Positions 8,232 to 17,330 are shown, counted from the stretch's first letter. The stretch: DNA of 64,000 nt from Arthrobacter sp. B1I2 (GCF_030816485.1 NZ_JAUSYC010000001.1:3410001-3474000); one strand, 5' to 3'. The notes: generated by a model not told the origin, from the sequence alone. Translations and numbers: made by a program.

Positions 8232-8877
8232 ACTGACCTTTCTCCTTTAAGTTGTCTTGCCACTGCGCGGAGGCGTAGGGGCCGCAGCAAGGGCTCTCGG
8301 CTGGGTGCGATGCCGCTTCATATGGATTCCCCCACTTCATCACCTTGTGTTCGCAACGCAGTGCGGGCAGCGCTCTAGTACAGATACCAGTACAAGTTAC
8401 TGCGGGTTGAAACGCACGAGTACCGAGTACGCGATCCTCCCGCCAAGCAGTAGCAGGGAGACGAGAAGCCGGGAAATAGGGGCAGCGGCGTCCCCGTCGG
8501 CCTCTCCTGCAGCTCAACCGCGTTGACCGTACCTGCGAGGACAGGCGCGGGCGCCAATGGGCCCGCTCATCTGCCCATCCTGTAACGATGCGATGGAGTC
8601 ACCCCGTAAGGTGAAGGCCCGGGCAGGTTGTTACCGCCCAAAGCCGCCCTTCCTTTTGCACCAGGCGGCGGAGACTCGCTCCCTTCCGGCCGTCTGTCGG
8701 TTTCCAGATTCATGATGATTGCACAGAATAATGGGACCATTGAGCGCTGATGCGCTGGACGAGAGGCCGTTCGCTGTCGCTCTTACGTCGTTGGCCGTCA
8801 TCGTCGCGGCAACCTGAGGTGGTGGGCCAGCGAGGCGTTTTCCGGCCGAGGTGAAATCCTGTTTCGCGGACACAAGA
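8232..8877. other. Intergenic, no gene seen
   Basis: About 645 nt with only short overlapping frames in several phases and no convincing start signal. It may be degraded DNA of the same accessory stretch. Confidence 0.45.
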
Positions 8878-8921
8878 AAGCCCCGGACGTGTGAACTGGT
8901 CGGTTCAGGGGTCCAGGGCTT
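8878..8921 (-). terminator. Hairpin downstream of the 8931 gene
   Basis: On the minus strand AAGCCCTGGAC pairs with GTCCGGGGCTT (one U-G wobble) and is followed by TCTTG. It starts 9 nt after the stop of the minus-strand gene at 8931-9203, as expected of a transcript end, and supports that gene. Confidence 0.5.
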
Positions 8922-8930
8922 CACGGCCTG

Positions 8931-9203
8931 CTATCGCTCGATCGTGACGCTGAGATCCAGGTGGATGCCAGCGGTGGCGAGACGGTCCTCCAGGAAGCGG
9001 GCGAGCCGCTCATCAGTCGAAGTATGTGTGCCCATCGGGACAGCACCGCGAAAAACAGCTTGGGTACTTGTGGACCTGAGCACATCAAGGGGTGCCCAAT
9101 GCAGGTGTCTGGCGCTCAAGCGTTCGATGTCAGTGCGGAAGCTGCCGCGGTGGTCGTTACGGGCTGACGCGCGCATTGTGAAGGGAATAAACGTTGTGGG
9201 CAA
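8931..9203 (-). CDS. Small hypothetical protein
   Basis: Predicted 90 aa, TTG start with AAAGGA about 6 nt upstream. The sequence (DIERLSARHLHWAPLDVL, TSTDERLARFLEDRLATAG, HLDLSVTIER) looks like an ordinary soluble alpha/beta protein and ends directly before a hairpin terminator. An overlapping plus-strand frame of 164 codons lacks these signals and is rejected. No family recognised. Confidence 0.5.
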   Translation of the reverse strand: MPTTFIPFTMRASARNDHRGSFRTDIERLSARHLHWAPLDVLRSTSTQAVFRGAVPMGTHTSTDERLARFLEDRLATAGIHLDLSVTIER

Positions 9204-9394
9204 GAGGGTCCTTTCGAATGAGCCAGCCAGCGTCCGGCGGCCCCACTATGCACAAGGTGCTGGCAGGCTCCCCTATTCCCTCTTTGCTGTAAGAGAGTCG
9301 TGCTTCACGCGGCTCTGCTTAGGATCGGCACACAAGACCAGCTGACGAGCATGAAACAAGTCCGCCCGACCGACGAGAACAGCGAACTCGCGCG

Positions 9395-9535
9395 TCAGTG
9401 GCGCTTCTCCACCGGCCGGTACCTGTCAGCGAAGGCAGCCAGTGCGTCGTGGAGCAGCGGCTGGTTGTCCAGCTGGTCCAGGGGCCAGGAACGGGACGGT
9501 GCTGGTAGCTCCGTCACCGGAAACGGTGAAACCAT
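9395..9535 (-). CDS. Possible short protein (46 aa)
   Basis: Minus-strand ORF, MVSPFPVTELP then RSWPLDQLDNQPLLHDALAAF and DRYRPVEKRH. Residue choice looks protein-like, with an amphipathic helix in the second half, but no ribosome-binding site is clear. It could be a fragment of a longer lost gene. Sequence from here to 9990 holds nothing else convincing. Confidence 0.3.
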   Translation of the reverse strand: MVSPFPVTELPAPSRSWPLDQLDNQPLLHDALAAFADRYRPVEKRH

Positions 9536-9990
9536 GGTAGGAGCCCTGCGGGGTTGCGACAATCGGCTGTGCGGTTAACTCAAGAGGCGCCTTCTTGCTT
9601 CATTCGCTGAAACCCCGATCAACCGAGGACTGCCCAGCCTTATCAGATCGAGCCAGGTCATGGCTGCATTAGCACGAGCAGCAACGCCGGCTGCGTCCGG
9701 CATGGCCTAGATCGAGGCCCCGAAAAAGAGCCAGTTTGCGAGACCGAGTAGAAGTGGCCGCCACTCCCCCGGTTGTCATCCCTTTATATAGGAGTGAAAG
9801 ACCAGCTCCACCCCAACGCCCGCGCGACGTCGTAAACTGCCCGACTTCAGCAGGTTGTTCCGCGCCCGGTCATACCCTGGGTGCAACGCAAGGAGTTGCG
9901 CGCATCGGCAGTAGGATTCGGGTGGCCGATCGATGGGATCCAGAGCGATTGCGCCAACACCTTCCGCTTTCACTCGATAGGAGCGCTGAC

Positions 9991-10317
9991 TTGGCCGGAG
10001 TCCATGAACCGAACGTGATCGATCTCGTGACACACGACCCCTCCCGTGACGAGTACAAGCTGGTCATGGTTGAGGGGCGGCCGTGGTCGGATGCACCCGA
10101 ACAACTCGCACAGCTGAGCGAGAAGATCAACAACTACGCCATGTTCGTCCTCAATGAGGGTCTGCTGCGCGCGTACCCCGAGACCGCCGGACATCCACTA
10201 TGCGTCCAACTGGATTGTGCGACCCCACCCACTGCGGAGGCACAGAAACTCATCAATCTGGCCTCGCAACGTCTCCTCGATTACGGCATCCGGTTCATTG
10301 TCAATCTGCTCGAGTGA
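9991..10317 (+). CDS. DUF6572-like hypothetical protein
   Basis: Predicted 108-aa cytosolic protein. I start it at TTG 9991 because AGGAG lies exactly 7 nt upstream and the family begins with a motif like NVIDLVTHDP near the N-terminus; the open frame continues upstream for 85 codons without such signals. The sequence reads PNVIDLVTHDPSRDEYKLVM, then QLAQLSEKINNYAMFVLNEG, YPETAGHPLCVQLD and a final helix and strand (LLDYGIRFIVNLLE). This matches my memory of the DUF6572 group, often found near defence or toxin-immunity genes, with no known activity. Flanks are non-coding. Confidence 0.7.
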   Translation: MAGVHEPNVIDLVTHDPSRDEYKLVMVEGRPWSDAPEQLAQLSEKINNYAMFVLNEGLLRAYPETAGHPLCVQLDCATPPTAEAQKLINLASQRLLDYGIRFIVNLLE

Positions 10318-10740
10318 CCGCCCGGCATGGAGAGGCTTGGACACAACTGGTCCACCGATCGGGGCGGCGGGTTGCAACATCGGGCCGAGTGCGGACCTGA
10401 CATGCTGATTGGTTGCGAATCATCCGAACAAGGTGTCCTGTGAAGGATCTCTCACCGCGAAACTAAGTAGCGTCTCTCACGAGGGATACATTTTCCTGGG
10501 GTACGACAGCCCTACACCTCGCGAACTGGCAGGCCTTCCGAAAGGAGACCGAACCGACTCCGCGGATATGTGGAAGGCTGTTAGGAATGAACTCGGTGCC
10601 CGAGACAAGACGTTGAGGACGCGGCTAGGTTCTTCCTCACGGGTCGAGGCTCATGTACCGGGACGGCTGGTTCCCGCTGGGTCAGCCATGCGACCTGGGC
10701 GCCGGCATGCAACGGCTGCAGATCCCGATGTCGATGTTTA
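10318..10740. other. Intergenic, possible gene debris
   Basis: A plus-strand frame from 10409 includes a protein-like patch (AGLPKGDRTDSADMWKAVRNELG, about 10525-10600) but has no start signal and decays into low-quality sequence. It may be debris of a lost gene. No RNA or repeat recognised. Confidence 0.35.
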
Positions 10741-10962
10741 TTATTGCCCCTCGACGCCGTGGCTTGCAGGTGCCACCACATCCTCCAGTACCGACCTGTC
10801 GAAAAAGCGGACCTCGCCCGTGGCCTCGAAGAACACCGGAACCACTGAAGTGCTCGCGTCCTTGGACGTTTCATAGATCTCAGGCGCACCTCCGTGTTTC
10901 CGGGCGATTGTCCCCAGGAGATCGGTACCGCGAACACGGACGGTTCGATATTTATAGCTCAT
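10741..10962 (-). CDS. Small hypothetical protein (73 aa)
   Basis: The frame is open further upstream, but the credible protein begins at ATG 10962 (MSYKYRTVRVRGTDLLG), with GGGG about 6 nt before it. Charged, soluble sequence with alternating strand-like segments (TSVVPVFFEATGEVRFFD). It overlaps nothing real on the plus strand; the recombinase relic starts about 100 nt to the right. Family not recognised. Confidence 0.45.
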   Translation of the reverse strand: MSYKYRTVRVRGTDLLGTIARKHGGAPEIYETSKDASTSVVPVFFEATGEVRFFDRSVLEDVVAPASHGVEGQ

Positions 10963-11058
10963 GGTGACCCCTTCGTCGGCTACGGCAAACCCTACCCCTG
11001 GAACGCGTACCTCGGACCTTCCGGCGGAAAAAGACTTCGGCCGGCAAAACCCCAATAC

Positions 11059-11337
11059 CGCGCCCTTGTCCAAGGCCTGACCCGCAAGGGCGTGCGGGTC
11101 ATGGCTGCCTTTGTCGAATTCGAAGGCTCCCTCATCAGGGAACTTCCAACGGAAGGCATCGCCCTTGCTAAGCAGCGCCGCGCCTACAAAGGGCGGAAGA
11201 AGACCCTCACACCGGAGCGGGCAGCGGAGCTGGCCCAGCGCGCCACAAACGCTGTTCCAAGAGCTCTCCTCGCCCGTGACTACGGAATATGCCGCGAATC
11301 CGTCCACCAGTACCTGCGCCACTCCAAGCTGGAGTGA
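11059..11337 (+). pseudogene. Serine recombinase (resolvase/invertase) remnant
   Basis: The translation QYRALVQGLTRKGVRV joins directly to MAAFVEFEGSLIREL, IALAKQRRAYKGRKKTLTPERA and a C-terminal HTH (ALLARDYGICRESVHQYLR). These are recognisable pieces of the resolvase catalytic-domain end, the E-helix with its FERSLIRE-like motif, and the DNA-binding domain. The N-terminal half with the active serine is absent and roughly 25-30 residues between the first two pieces are missing. It cannot be active. It marks past mobile-element activity in this gene-poor stretch. Confidence 0.75.
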
Positions 11338-11679
11338 ACCAGCCCCTGCCGGCGCCGTCCACTACCGGCTCTTTGTGCCATGCGGAGAGGGCTCCTTCGG
11401 GTTCCGAAAGACAGGGTTCCGGGAGCATCTCGGGCGGCGCCCCGAACTCCCATCCGGCCGGAAGTCGCCCGTGCCACTGCTGCCTGCGTTCAACGCGTGC
11501 TCGGCAGCTGGGCCTTAGCCGGGTAACTGCCAGTAAGTCTTGCTTGGGTCAGGGAAGCTTCCTGGCCAACCGAATCAGTCACAGCTCCTCCACAGCAGGG
11601 CGAAAGTACCCGGACAGCGTGCCCCCGCAGGATAGGAACAGCTTCGAAATCCGGAGTGGAACCAGCAAGGAGAACAACT
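11338..11679. other. Intergenic, presumed promoter region of the PepSY gene
   Basis: About 340 nt without a supported gene. An AAGGAG at 11667-11672 serves the GTG start at 11680. No clear promoter hexamers were identified. Confidence 0.4.
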
Positions 11680-12278
11680 GTGAATAACGTCCGGAAAATC
11701 GCGGCAGGTGCCACCCTGATGGGAGCACTCATTGGGGCGGGGCCCTCACCGCCGCCGCCCTGCCAGCAAACGCCGGCACCACAACGCCCCACCTATCCAG
11801 CGCATCTCAGCCCGGTGCGGGCCATGGCAGCGAAACACCCCTCACGGGCGACACCGCTGACAAGGTCAAGGCGGCCGTCCTGGTTGCCAACGCCGGCGCC
11901 ACGGTCGATTCCATGACCACTGAGGATGACGGCTCTGCCGCGTACGAAGCGCACATCACCAAATCCGACAACACTCACGCAACGGTCAAGCTCGACACCA
12001 ACTTCACCATCACCGCCACCGAAACCGGCTGCCACGGTGGCAGTCGCGGAGGTCACGGGCATAACGGCAGCGAGACGGACCTCACCGGTGATACAGCTGA
12101 CAAGGTCAAGGCCGCCGTCCTGGCTGCCAACGCCGGCGCCACGGTCGATTCCATGACCACTGAGGACGACGGCTCTGCCGCGTACGAAGCGCACATCACC
12201 AAATCCGACAACACCCACGCCACCGTCAAGCTCGACACCAACTTCACCATCACCGCCACCGCAACCGGCGGGCACTGA
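11680..12278 (+). pseudogene. Secreted double-PepSY protein with apparent frameshift
   Basis: The GTG start (AAGGAG 7 nt before) begins VNNVRKIAAGATLMGALIGAG, a signal-peptide beginning. The natural continuation ALTAAALPANAGTTTP is in another frame, entered at the G-rich run 11734-11745. From there the frame is open to 12278 and encodes two PepSY-like units (LTGDTADKVKAAVLAANAGA, AAYEAHITKSDN, VKLDTNFTITAT) separated by a His/Gly linker. One extra G would restore a secreted protein of about 200 aa. The shift may be a sequencing error in a homopolymer-like run or a real mutation. PepSY proteins are extracytoplasmic and often sit near ferric-reductase-like proteins, as here. Confidence 0.75.
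11827..12278 (+). repeat. Tandem 240-bp in-frame duplication in the PepSY gene
   Basis: GACAAGGTCAAG occurs at 11859 and 12099, a period of exactly 240 bp, and the two copies stay nearly identical over most of the unit, with only scattered third-base changes and a few substitutions (for example ACTCACGCAACG versus ACCCACGCCACC). The nucleotide identity implies a recent or gene-converted duplication of a PepSY domain. Confidence 0.85.
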
Positions 12279-12433
12279 GCCGATGCCCTGGCTCCCCCGC
12301 GCGGACACTACACATCGGCGTCCGCCCGGATTTCTCTTGCCACTAAGAACGTGATCAATCGACCTCAAGGCCCGGTTGGGACCGCACCCTGACAGAGGTC
12401 TTCCTGCCTGCCACCCGCTCAAGAAGGACGCTG

Positions 12434-12616
12434 ATGATCATCGTCTACCACTCCCCGGTCCTGCTGATTGCAGACCGTCCGCACTCCATCTCTGCCCTGG
12501 CGACCAGGCCAGTGAGCGCGTTGCCGGGAACCAACTGGCGGACGCGCAAAATGCCGTCAGCAGCACCGGATGAAAGCGCAAAAAAACCAGCAAACGCACA
12601 CCCTGCGGGTAACTGA
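12434..12616 (+). CDS. Possible small protein preceding the membrane peptide gene
   Basis: Sixty codons from ATG 12434, with AAGGA 5 nt upstream, ending 2 nt before the ATG of the next gene. The N-terminus is hydrophobic (MIIVYHSPVLLIADRP) and the C-terminus hydrophilic. Spacing suggests coupling, but codon and residue pattern are unremarkable and another frame overlaps. Doubtful. Confidence 0.3.
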   Translation: MIIVYHSPVLLIADRPHSISALATRPVSALPGTNWRTRKMPSAAPDESAKKPANAHPAGN

Positions 12617-12618
12617 CT

Positions 12619-12918
12619 ATGAGAACTACCACGGCCGCCGCCGGTCCTCACCTGGTCACAGCACGGCGTCCGGCAGGGGGCCGCGCTTATGTGTGGGCTT
12701 GGTTCCAGAGGGCATTGTCCGTCACGGTCGTGGCCGCTGCCGTCGTCGTTGGCGTGCAGCTGGGCCTGACCGGCCCCACCGTTTCTCCTGTTCAACCCCC
12801 GGTCATCGCGGGGGCAGTCACGGCTGGCTCCGGTATAGCGACCGCCCCGATTCAACAGGTGCGTCCCGCGCCTGCACGGGGCGGGACGGCCCGCGCAGAC
12901 GGCCGGGGAAGGCGCTAA
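12619..12918 (+). CDS. Small single-pass membrane protein
   Basis: Predicted 99 aa, basic N-terminus, one transmembrane helix at about residues 33-55 (ALSVTVVAAAVVVGVQLGL), then a proline/alanine-rich and finally arginine-rich tail. It lies 62 nt upstream of the ferric-reductase-like gene on the same strand and is probably co-transcribed. It could be an accessory or anchor peptide of that flavocytochrome. No family recognised. Confidence 0.5.
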   Translation: MRTTTAAAGPHLVTARRPAGGRAYVWAWFQRALSVTVVAAAVVVGVQLGLTGPTVSPVQPPVIAGAVTAGSGIATAPIQQVRPAPARGGTARADGRGRR

Positions 12919-12980
12919 GACAGCTCTAAACAATCCTAAAATCCGACAGTGCCGCTTGCGCGCGTCAAAGGAAGAAGACC

Positions 12981-14342
12981 ATGAGTACAAAAGCCTACCG
13001 CCGTTCCGGATTTGCGCGATCCGATGCGCCGGCAGGGACTGCCATGAGTGTTTCACCGGCTATGGTGCTCTGGCTGGTCATGGCAGGGGCCGGCGCCGTC
13101 GTCGCCCTGGCGGTCATCAAGGCTCCCCTCCCGGTGTTTTTCAACCTTCCCCTCCTGGCACACACATCCGGTCTGCTTGCCGGCTACGGTGTAACCGTCA
13201 TGGTGGCACTGATGTCACGCGCGCCTGCCCTGGAACGTGGAGTCGGTGCAGATCGGCTGGCCCGATGGCATGGCTTGGGCGGCAGGGCAATCTTCGCCCT
13301 CATCCTCATCCATGGCGTCGCCGCGACCGCGGCATGGTCAACGGGTCAACGGATTCCAATATGGGCTGCCACCGTGGAAGTTCTCCACATGCCAGGACTT
13401 GTCGCTGCCACAGCCGGGACATTGCTTTTCCTGTCTGTTGGCTACATCTCTGCGCGGAACGTGCGCCGCAAGCTGAAGTACGAGACCTGGCACTTCCTCC
13501 ACCTGCTGACCTATCTGGCGATCGCACTGTCCTTCTCCCACGAACTGGCAGGCCCCGATCTGGCAGGACTACCCCTCGTACAGGTCGCGTGGAGCCTGCT
13601 CTACACCTTCAGCTTCGGGCTGGTACTCCGGTACCGGGTCCTGGCACCGCTCACACAGTTATGGCGCCACGGGCTGCGCGTTGATCACGTGATCAATGAA
13701 GGAGGCGGAGCGGCCAGCATCATCCTTCGCGGCCGCCACCTCCACGAACTCCACGCCGAATCCGGACAATTCTTCCGCTGGCGATTCCTGACGGAAACGC
13801 TGTGGAGATCGTCCCACCCCTTCTCACTTTCAGCACCGCCCCACGAGCAGTTCCTGCGGATAACCGTCAAAGCGATCGGTGACGGCACGCGGCTGATCCA
13901 TGCCGTGAAACCCGGCACAAGAGTCCTCGCCGCCGGCCCATACGGCGCCATGACGAACGACCGCCGCTTAGGACGAGGGGTCCTCCTGATCGGCGGCGGG
14001 GTAGGCATCACCCCCATGCGTGCACTCTTTGAAACACTGCCGGTCCCCGGAAGCACCCTCACCCTGCTCTACCGCTCGTCCGCTCCAGGAGAGATCCTGT
14101 TCCGCGACGAGCTCGAACACATCGCTCAACGACGGGGCGCCCAACTGATCTTCCTGACGGGGAGATCCTCAGACCCCCGAAACGCGATAACCGCCCAAAG
14201 CCTCCAGCAGATGGTCCCGGGTCTTGCCTCCCGTGACGTCTACATCTGCGCATCCCCAAGATTCTCCGCCGCCCTGACAGCGGCGCTGATCCAGGCGGGC
14301 CTGCCACGCAGACAAATCCACCAAGAGGAATTCAACTTCTAA
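12981..14342 (+). CDS. Ferric-reductase-like transmembrane flavocytochrome
   Basis: Predicted 453-aa membrane oxidoreductase passing electrons from NAD(P)H through FAD and haems across the membrane. The first half has about six helices with histidines placed for bis-haem binding (RWHGLGG and LIHGVAA near residues 95-115, YETWHFLHLL near 170, SFSHEL near 190). The second half is a ferredoxin-reductase domain: HPFSLSAPP (FAD, about 280), AAGPYGAM, GGGVGITPMRAL (NAD binding, about 338) and a C-terminal CASPRF segment. The ATG follows AAAGGAAGAAGACC. Context with a PepSY protein suggests an extracytoplasmic electron-transfer cluster; the acceptor (iron, flavin or other) is not known. Confidence 0.9.
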   Translation: MSTKAYRRSGFARSDAPAGTAMSVSPAMVLWLVMAGAGAVVALAVIKAPLPVFFNLPLLAHTSGLLAGYGVTVMVALMSRAPALERGVGADRLARWHGLGGRAIFALILIHGVAATAAWSTGQRIPIWAATVEVLHMPGLVAATAGTLLFLSVGYISARNVRRKLKYETWHFLHLLTYLAIALSFSHELAGPDLAGLPLVQVAWSLLYTFSFGLVLRYRVLAPLTQLWRHGLRVDHVINEGGGAASIILRGRHLHELHAESGQFFRWRFLTETLWRSSHPFSLSAPPHEQFLRITVKAIGDGTRLIHAVKPGTRVLAAGPYGAMTNDRRLGRGVLLIGGGVGITPMRALFETLPVPGSTLTLLYRSSAPGEILFRDELEHIAQRRGAQLIFLTGRSSDPRNAITAQSLQQMVPGLASRDVYICASPRFSAALTAALIQAGLPRRQIHQEEFNF

Positions 14343-14400
14343 TCCCACTACATGCAATGAATGCCCATCCAGCAGGCGCGATCCACCGCCTGGTCACGGC

Positions 14401-15011
14401 CTGTCCGATAAGCGGTGTGTGGGTCCGGCCGGTTTTCATTAGTAAGTGGTTCCTTCGAACTGTCCGGCGAAGGTAATAGCGAACGCGTTCACCTCATCAC
14501 CCAGCGTGCCCGACCGCGGCCGGTCGGATCAAGAGACCTGGTCACTGAATACAGACATTTCAGGGCAGCGGCCTCGTTCGAAAAGTGCCCGCGGACCCTC
14601 ACGGCCCTTCGGTAGCGGGCATTGATCGACTCGATCGCGTCCGTCGTGCACGCACCTCAATCTCGACCCGGCCGATCTCGGTCAGCACGGTCTGGGATCT
14701 GGTGCCGTTGCTCATGTTGGCTGCGATCGGCGTCTGGCCATGCTCGTGGCCCAGGTGCTCGGTCAGTTCCGCTTCCAGCGCGGTCTCCAGCACATTCCTC
14801 GTCAGCTGGTTCAGCAGTCCGCCCGGGCCTACCAGGCTCACCCCCTGTTCCTTGGCCTGCGCGAGCAGCCGCTTCGCAAGTTCCTTCTGCTCGATGATCT
14901 CTCCCGTCACAGGATCGATCATCACCCCTGTCATCTCGGTCGTGGACTCCGACACGGGCGTCTCCTTTCGGATCAGGCCGGAACCTCACACACCGTCTTT
15001 CTTACAGTCCC
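14401..15011 (-). mobile_element. IS256-family element, internally deleted
   Basis: Both ends remain: CTGTCCGATA...GGTGTGTGGGTCCGG at 14401 and, inverted, the matching end finishing ACAGTCCC at 15011. Between them is a transposase reading frame on the minus strand lacking its centre. The same right end reappears in the opposite orientation at 20388-20521. No clear target duplication is visible at the flanks. Confidence 0.8.
14439..14955 (-). pseudogene. IS256-family transposase remnant
   Basis: The start (GTG 14955, after AAAGGAGACG) gives the family N-terminus: LLNQLTRNVLETALEAELTEHLGHE and NGTRSQTVLTEIGRVEIEV. At about 14648 this joins, out of frame, to the C-terminal part DAIESINARYRRAVRVRGHFSNEAAALKCLY. 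The DDE core is therefore missing. A further 13-bp deletion near 14485 (relative to the copy at 20388) breaks the tail before the stop at 14439. Inactive, but its family is clear. Confidence 0.85.
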
Positions 15012-15094
15012 TGTTCATGATGCCCGCCATCGCTGGGATTGCAGGAAAGCGGCTGCGTTGCGGGGTGCGTCCACGACCACGGATCAATATGGTT

Positions 15095-15111
15095 GATAGG
15101 CGTGAGCTATC
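15095..15111. promoter_or_regulatory. LysR-type box upstream of the tartrate regulator
   Basis: GATAG-GCGTGAG-CTATC is a perfect 5-bp inverted repeat containing T-N11-A, about 77 nt before the LysR start. Its position fits autoregulation. No equally good copy was found before the dehydrogenase. Confidence 0.4.
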
Positions 15112-15187
15112 TGAGCTCTTGCCGTCCTGAACCTTTGAGCGGTCACTGTCCGAGCCGCCTCCCGATCAACTCCCTAAGGAAAACTGC

Positions 15188-16099
15188 GTGGATACACGGA
15201 AGCTAAAGTATTTCCTGGCCGTTGTGGATCATGGTGGCTTTAATCGGGCTGCAGAGCACTTGCTGATAGCGCAGCCTTCGTTGTCCCAAACCATTGCCAG
15301 TCTTGAAAAGGATTTGGGGGTTCCACTGTTCCATAGGATCGGACGTCGGGCGGTTCTGAGCGAAGCCGGTCAGGAGCTGGTTGGTCCTGCCCGGTTGGTC
15401 ATGCGGGACCTCGATGCGGCGCAATCCGCAATACAGGCTCTTCGAGGTGTCCGCAGCGGTCAGCTGGACATCATCACGATGCCGTCACCGGGGATTGAAC
15501 CTTTGACTTCCATGATCGCCGGGTTCACCCGCTCGCACCCCTCGGTTCGATTGAACGTGATAGCCGCCTTCACTCCGGAGGAAGTCATCGAATCCGTCCG
15601 CAGTGGCAGCACGGAGATCGGACTGGCTGGATCACCCAATCCCATCCGGGTCCCCGGAGTCCACGTGCTCGAGCTGGAGCGCCAGCCACTGATCCTGATC
15701 GTGAACCCGCAGACCGACACCTTTCGGCCTGGAACCGCAGTCCAACGGGAAGATCTGGCCGGACACCGGCTGATTGCAAGCCAGCGCGGATCGCTGATGC
15801 GATGGCTCGTAGATGACGCTCTGGCCCGCGGTGTGGATCTTGAGATCGTGGTTGAGGTGGCCCACCGGACATCCATCCTGCCGCTGGTACTGGCGGGCGT
15901 CGGGCACGCCGTTATGCCTTCGTCCTGGGCCCCGCTGGCGCACAAGTCCGGGCTTCGCACCCTTCTCATCGAGCCCGTATCCGACCTCGACGTTGCAATC
16001 CTGAGCCGCAAACAAGACCTCACCCCAGCTGCCAGGGCATTTTTGAAAATTGCCAAGCTGCACGTAACCCGGCCAGAGACTTCTCAGGAGAAATCATAG
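15188..16099 (+). CDS. LysR-family regulator of the tartrate module
   Basis: Predicted 303 aa. DNA-binding N-terminus MDTRKLKYFLAVVDHGGFNRAAEHLLIAQPSLSQTIA (GTG start with AAGGAAAA upstream), then the usual effector domain (TMPSPGIEPLTSMIAGF, VLAGVGHAVMPSSWA). It is transcribed in the same direction as the dehydrogenase, transporter and kinase genes and lies inside the IS256-bracketed block, so it is probably their specific activator with a tartrate- or malate-like effector. The effector is inferred from neighbours only. It is similar in length and layout to the regulator at 3099 but clearly a different protein. Confidence 0.93.
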   Translation: MDTRKLKYFLAVVDHGGFNRAAEHLLIAQPSLSQTIASLEKDLGVPLFHRIGRRAVLSEAGQELVGPARLVMRDLDAAQSAIQALRGVRSGQLDIITMPSPGIEPLTSMIAGFTRSHPSVRLNVIAAFTPEEVIESVRSGSTEIGLAGSPNPIRVPGVHVLELERQPLILIVNPQTDTFRPGTAVQREDLAGHRLIASQRGSLMRWLVDDALARGVDLEIVVEVAHRTSILPLVLAGVGHAVMPSSWAPLAHKSGLRTLLIEPVSDLDVAILSRKQDLTPAARAFLKIAKLHVTRPETSQEKS

Positions 16100-16232
16100 G
16101 CGGATCCTATATAGCGCATTGGATCTTGGTCTTGGACGCAGTTGGACTGCAGCCCGTCTACTTGAAGAGGAAGGAACGGTGTGACCCTGCTAACAGGCAA
16201 GCACCTCAGACTCAACGAGGAGACACATCAAC

Positions 16233-17330
16233 ATGAGTACCACCCAGACATTCAGCATCGCTTCAATCCCCGCCGACGGCGTGGGCAAGGAAGTCGTTGC
16301 AGCCGGCCGCCGCGTCCTGGACGCCCTGTCCGAAAACTCCAACGGCAAGTTTGCATTCGATTGGACCGAGTTCCCCTGGGGCTGCGGCTACTACGAAAAG
16401 ACCGGCCAAATGATGGACCCCAAAGGCTTGGAAGCCCTGAAGGACTTCGACGCCATCTACTTCGGCGCGGTCGGCTGGGAAAACGTTCCGGACCACATCA
16501 GCCTCTGGGGCCTGCGCCTGAACATCACCCAGAACTTCGACCAGTGGGCCAACATCCGCCCCGTCAAGTTCCTGCCAGGCGTCCAGTCCCCGCTCCGCAA
16601 GGCCGACACCACGGAACTCGACTGGGTTGTGGTCCGCGAAAACAGTGAAGGCGAGTACGCAGGCCTGGGCGGCCGCAACCTGAGTGGCCGCGGCCCCGGC
16701 AACGAGGTAGCCCTGCAGACCGCCCTGTTTACCGAAAAGGGCTGCGAACGCATCATGCGCTTCGCCTTCGACCTGGCCCGGACCCGCACCGTGAAGAAGG
16801 TTTCCTCCGTTACCAAGTCCAATGCCCAGCAGTACGGCATGGTCCTGTGGGACGAAGTCTTCAACCGCGTGGCGCTGGACTACCCGGACGTGCAGACCGA
16901 AAGCGTCCTGGTGGACGCCATGAGCGCCAAGTTCATCCTCAAGCCCGAAGACCTGTCCGTTGTGGTGGCGTCCAACCTGAACGCCGACATCCTCTCCGAC
17001 CTGGGTTCCGCGCTTGCCGGCAGCCTGGGCCTGGCCGCCAGCGCGAACCTGAACCCGGAGCGCCGCTTCCCGTCCATGTTCGAACCGGTCCACGGATCCG
17101 CTCCGGACATCGCCGGCCAGGGAATCAGCAACCCGATCGGTGCCATCGCCAGCGCCGCCCTCATGCTGGATCATTTCGGCCTGCCTGACGAAGCACGCCG
17201 GGTGGAGGCCGCCATCGAAGCCGCCACCGGCTCGGGCCACCTGACCCGCGACGTCGGAGGCGACGCCACCACAGAGGACGTCACCGAAGCCATCATCAAG
17301 GCCCTCACGCTCACTCCGGCAGCCGTCTAA
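16233..17330 (+). CDS. Tartrate dehydrogenase/decarboxylase, D-malate dehydrogenase family
   Basis: Predicted 365-aa NAD- and metal-dependent enzyme of the isocitrate/isopropylmalate dehydrogenase superfamily. Characterised relatives oxidise tartrate to oxaloglycolate, convert meso-tartrate to D-glycerate and CO2, and decarboxylate D-malate to pyruvate. Visible marks are IPADGVGKEVV at the N-terminus, YFGAVGWENVPDHISLWGLRL (the subgroup's loop), NSEGEYAGLGGR, VTKSNAQQYGMVLW, DAMSAKFILKPEDLSVVVASNLNADILSDL (metal-binding aspartates) and EPVHGSAPDIAGQGISNP (NAD loop). The ATG has GAGGAGA upstream. With DctA and glycerate kinase downstream, tartrate use through glycerate is the simplest reading. 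Confidence 0.92.
   Translation: MSTTQTFSIASIPADGVGKEVVAAGRRVLDALSENSNGKFAFDWTEFPWGCGYYEKTGQMMDPKGLEALKDFDAIYFGAVGWENVPDHISLWGLRLNITQNFDQWANIRPVKFLPGVQSPLRKADTTELDWVVVRENSEGEYAGLGGRNLSGRGPGNEVALQTALFTEKGCERIMRFAFDLARTRTVKKVSSVTKSNAQQYGMVLWDEVFNRVALDYPDVQTESVLVDAMSAKFILKPEDLSVVVASNLNADILSDLGSALAGSLGLAASANLNPERRFPSMFEPVHGSAPDIAGQGISNPIGAIASAALMLDHFGLPDEARRVEAAIEAATGSGHLTRDVGGDATTEDVTEAIIKALTLTPAAV

Noticed and set aside
8851..9345. 164-codon plus-strand frame
   Set aside because: Overlaps the minus-strand gene 8931-9203, which has a ribosome-binding site and a terminator; the plus frame is Arg/Ser-rich shadow sequence.
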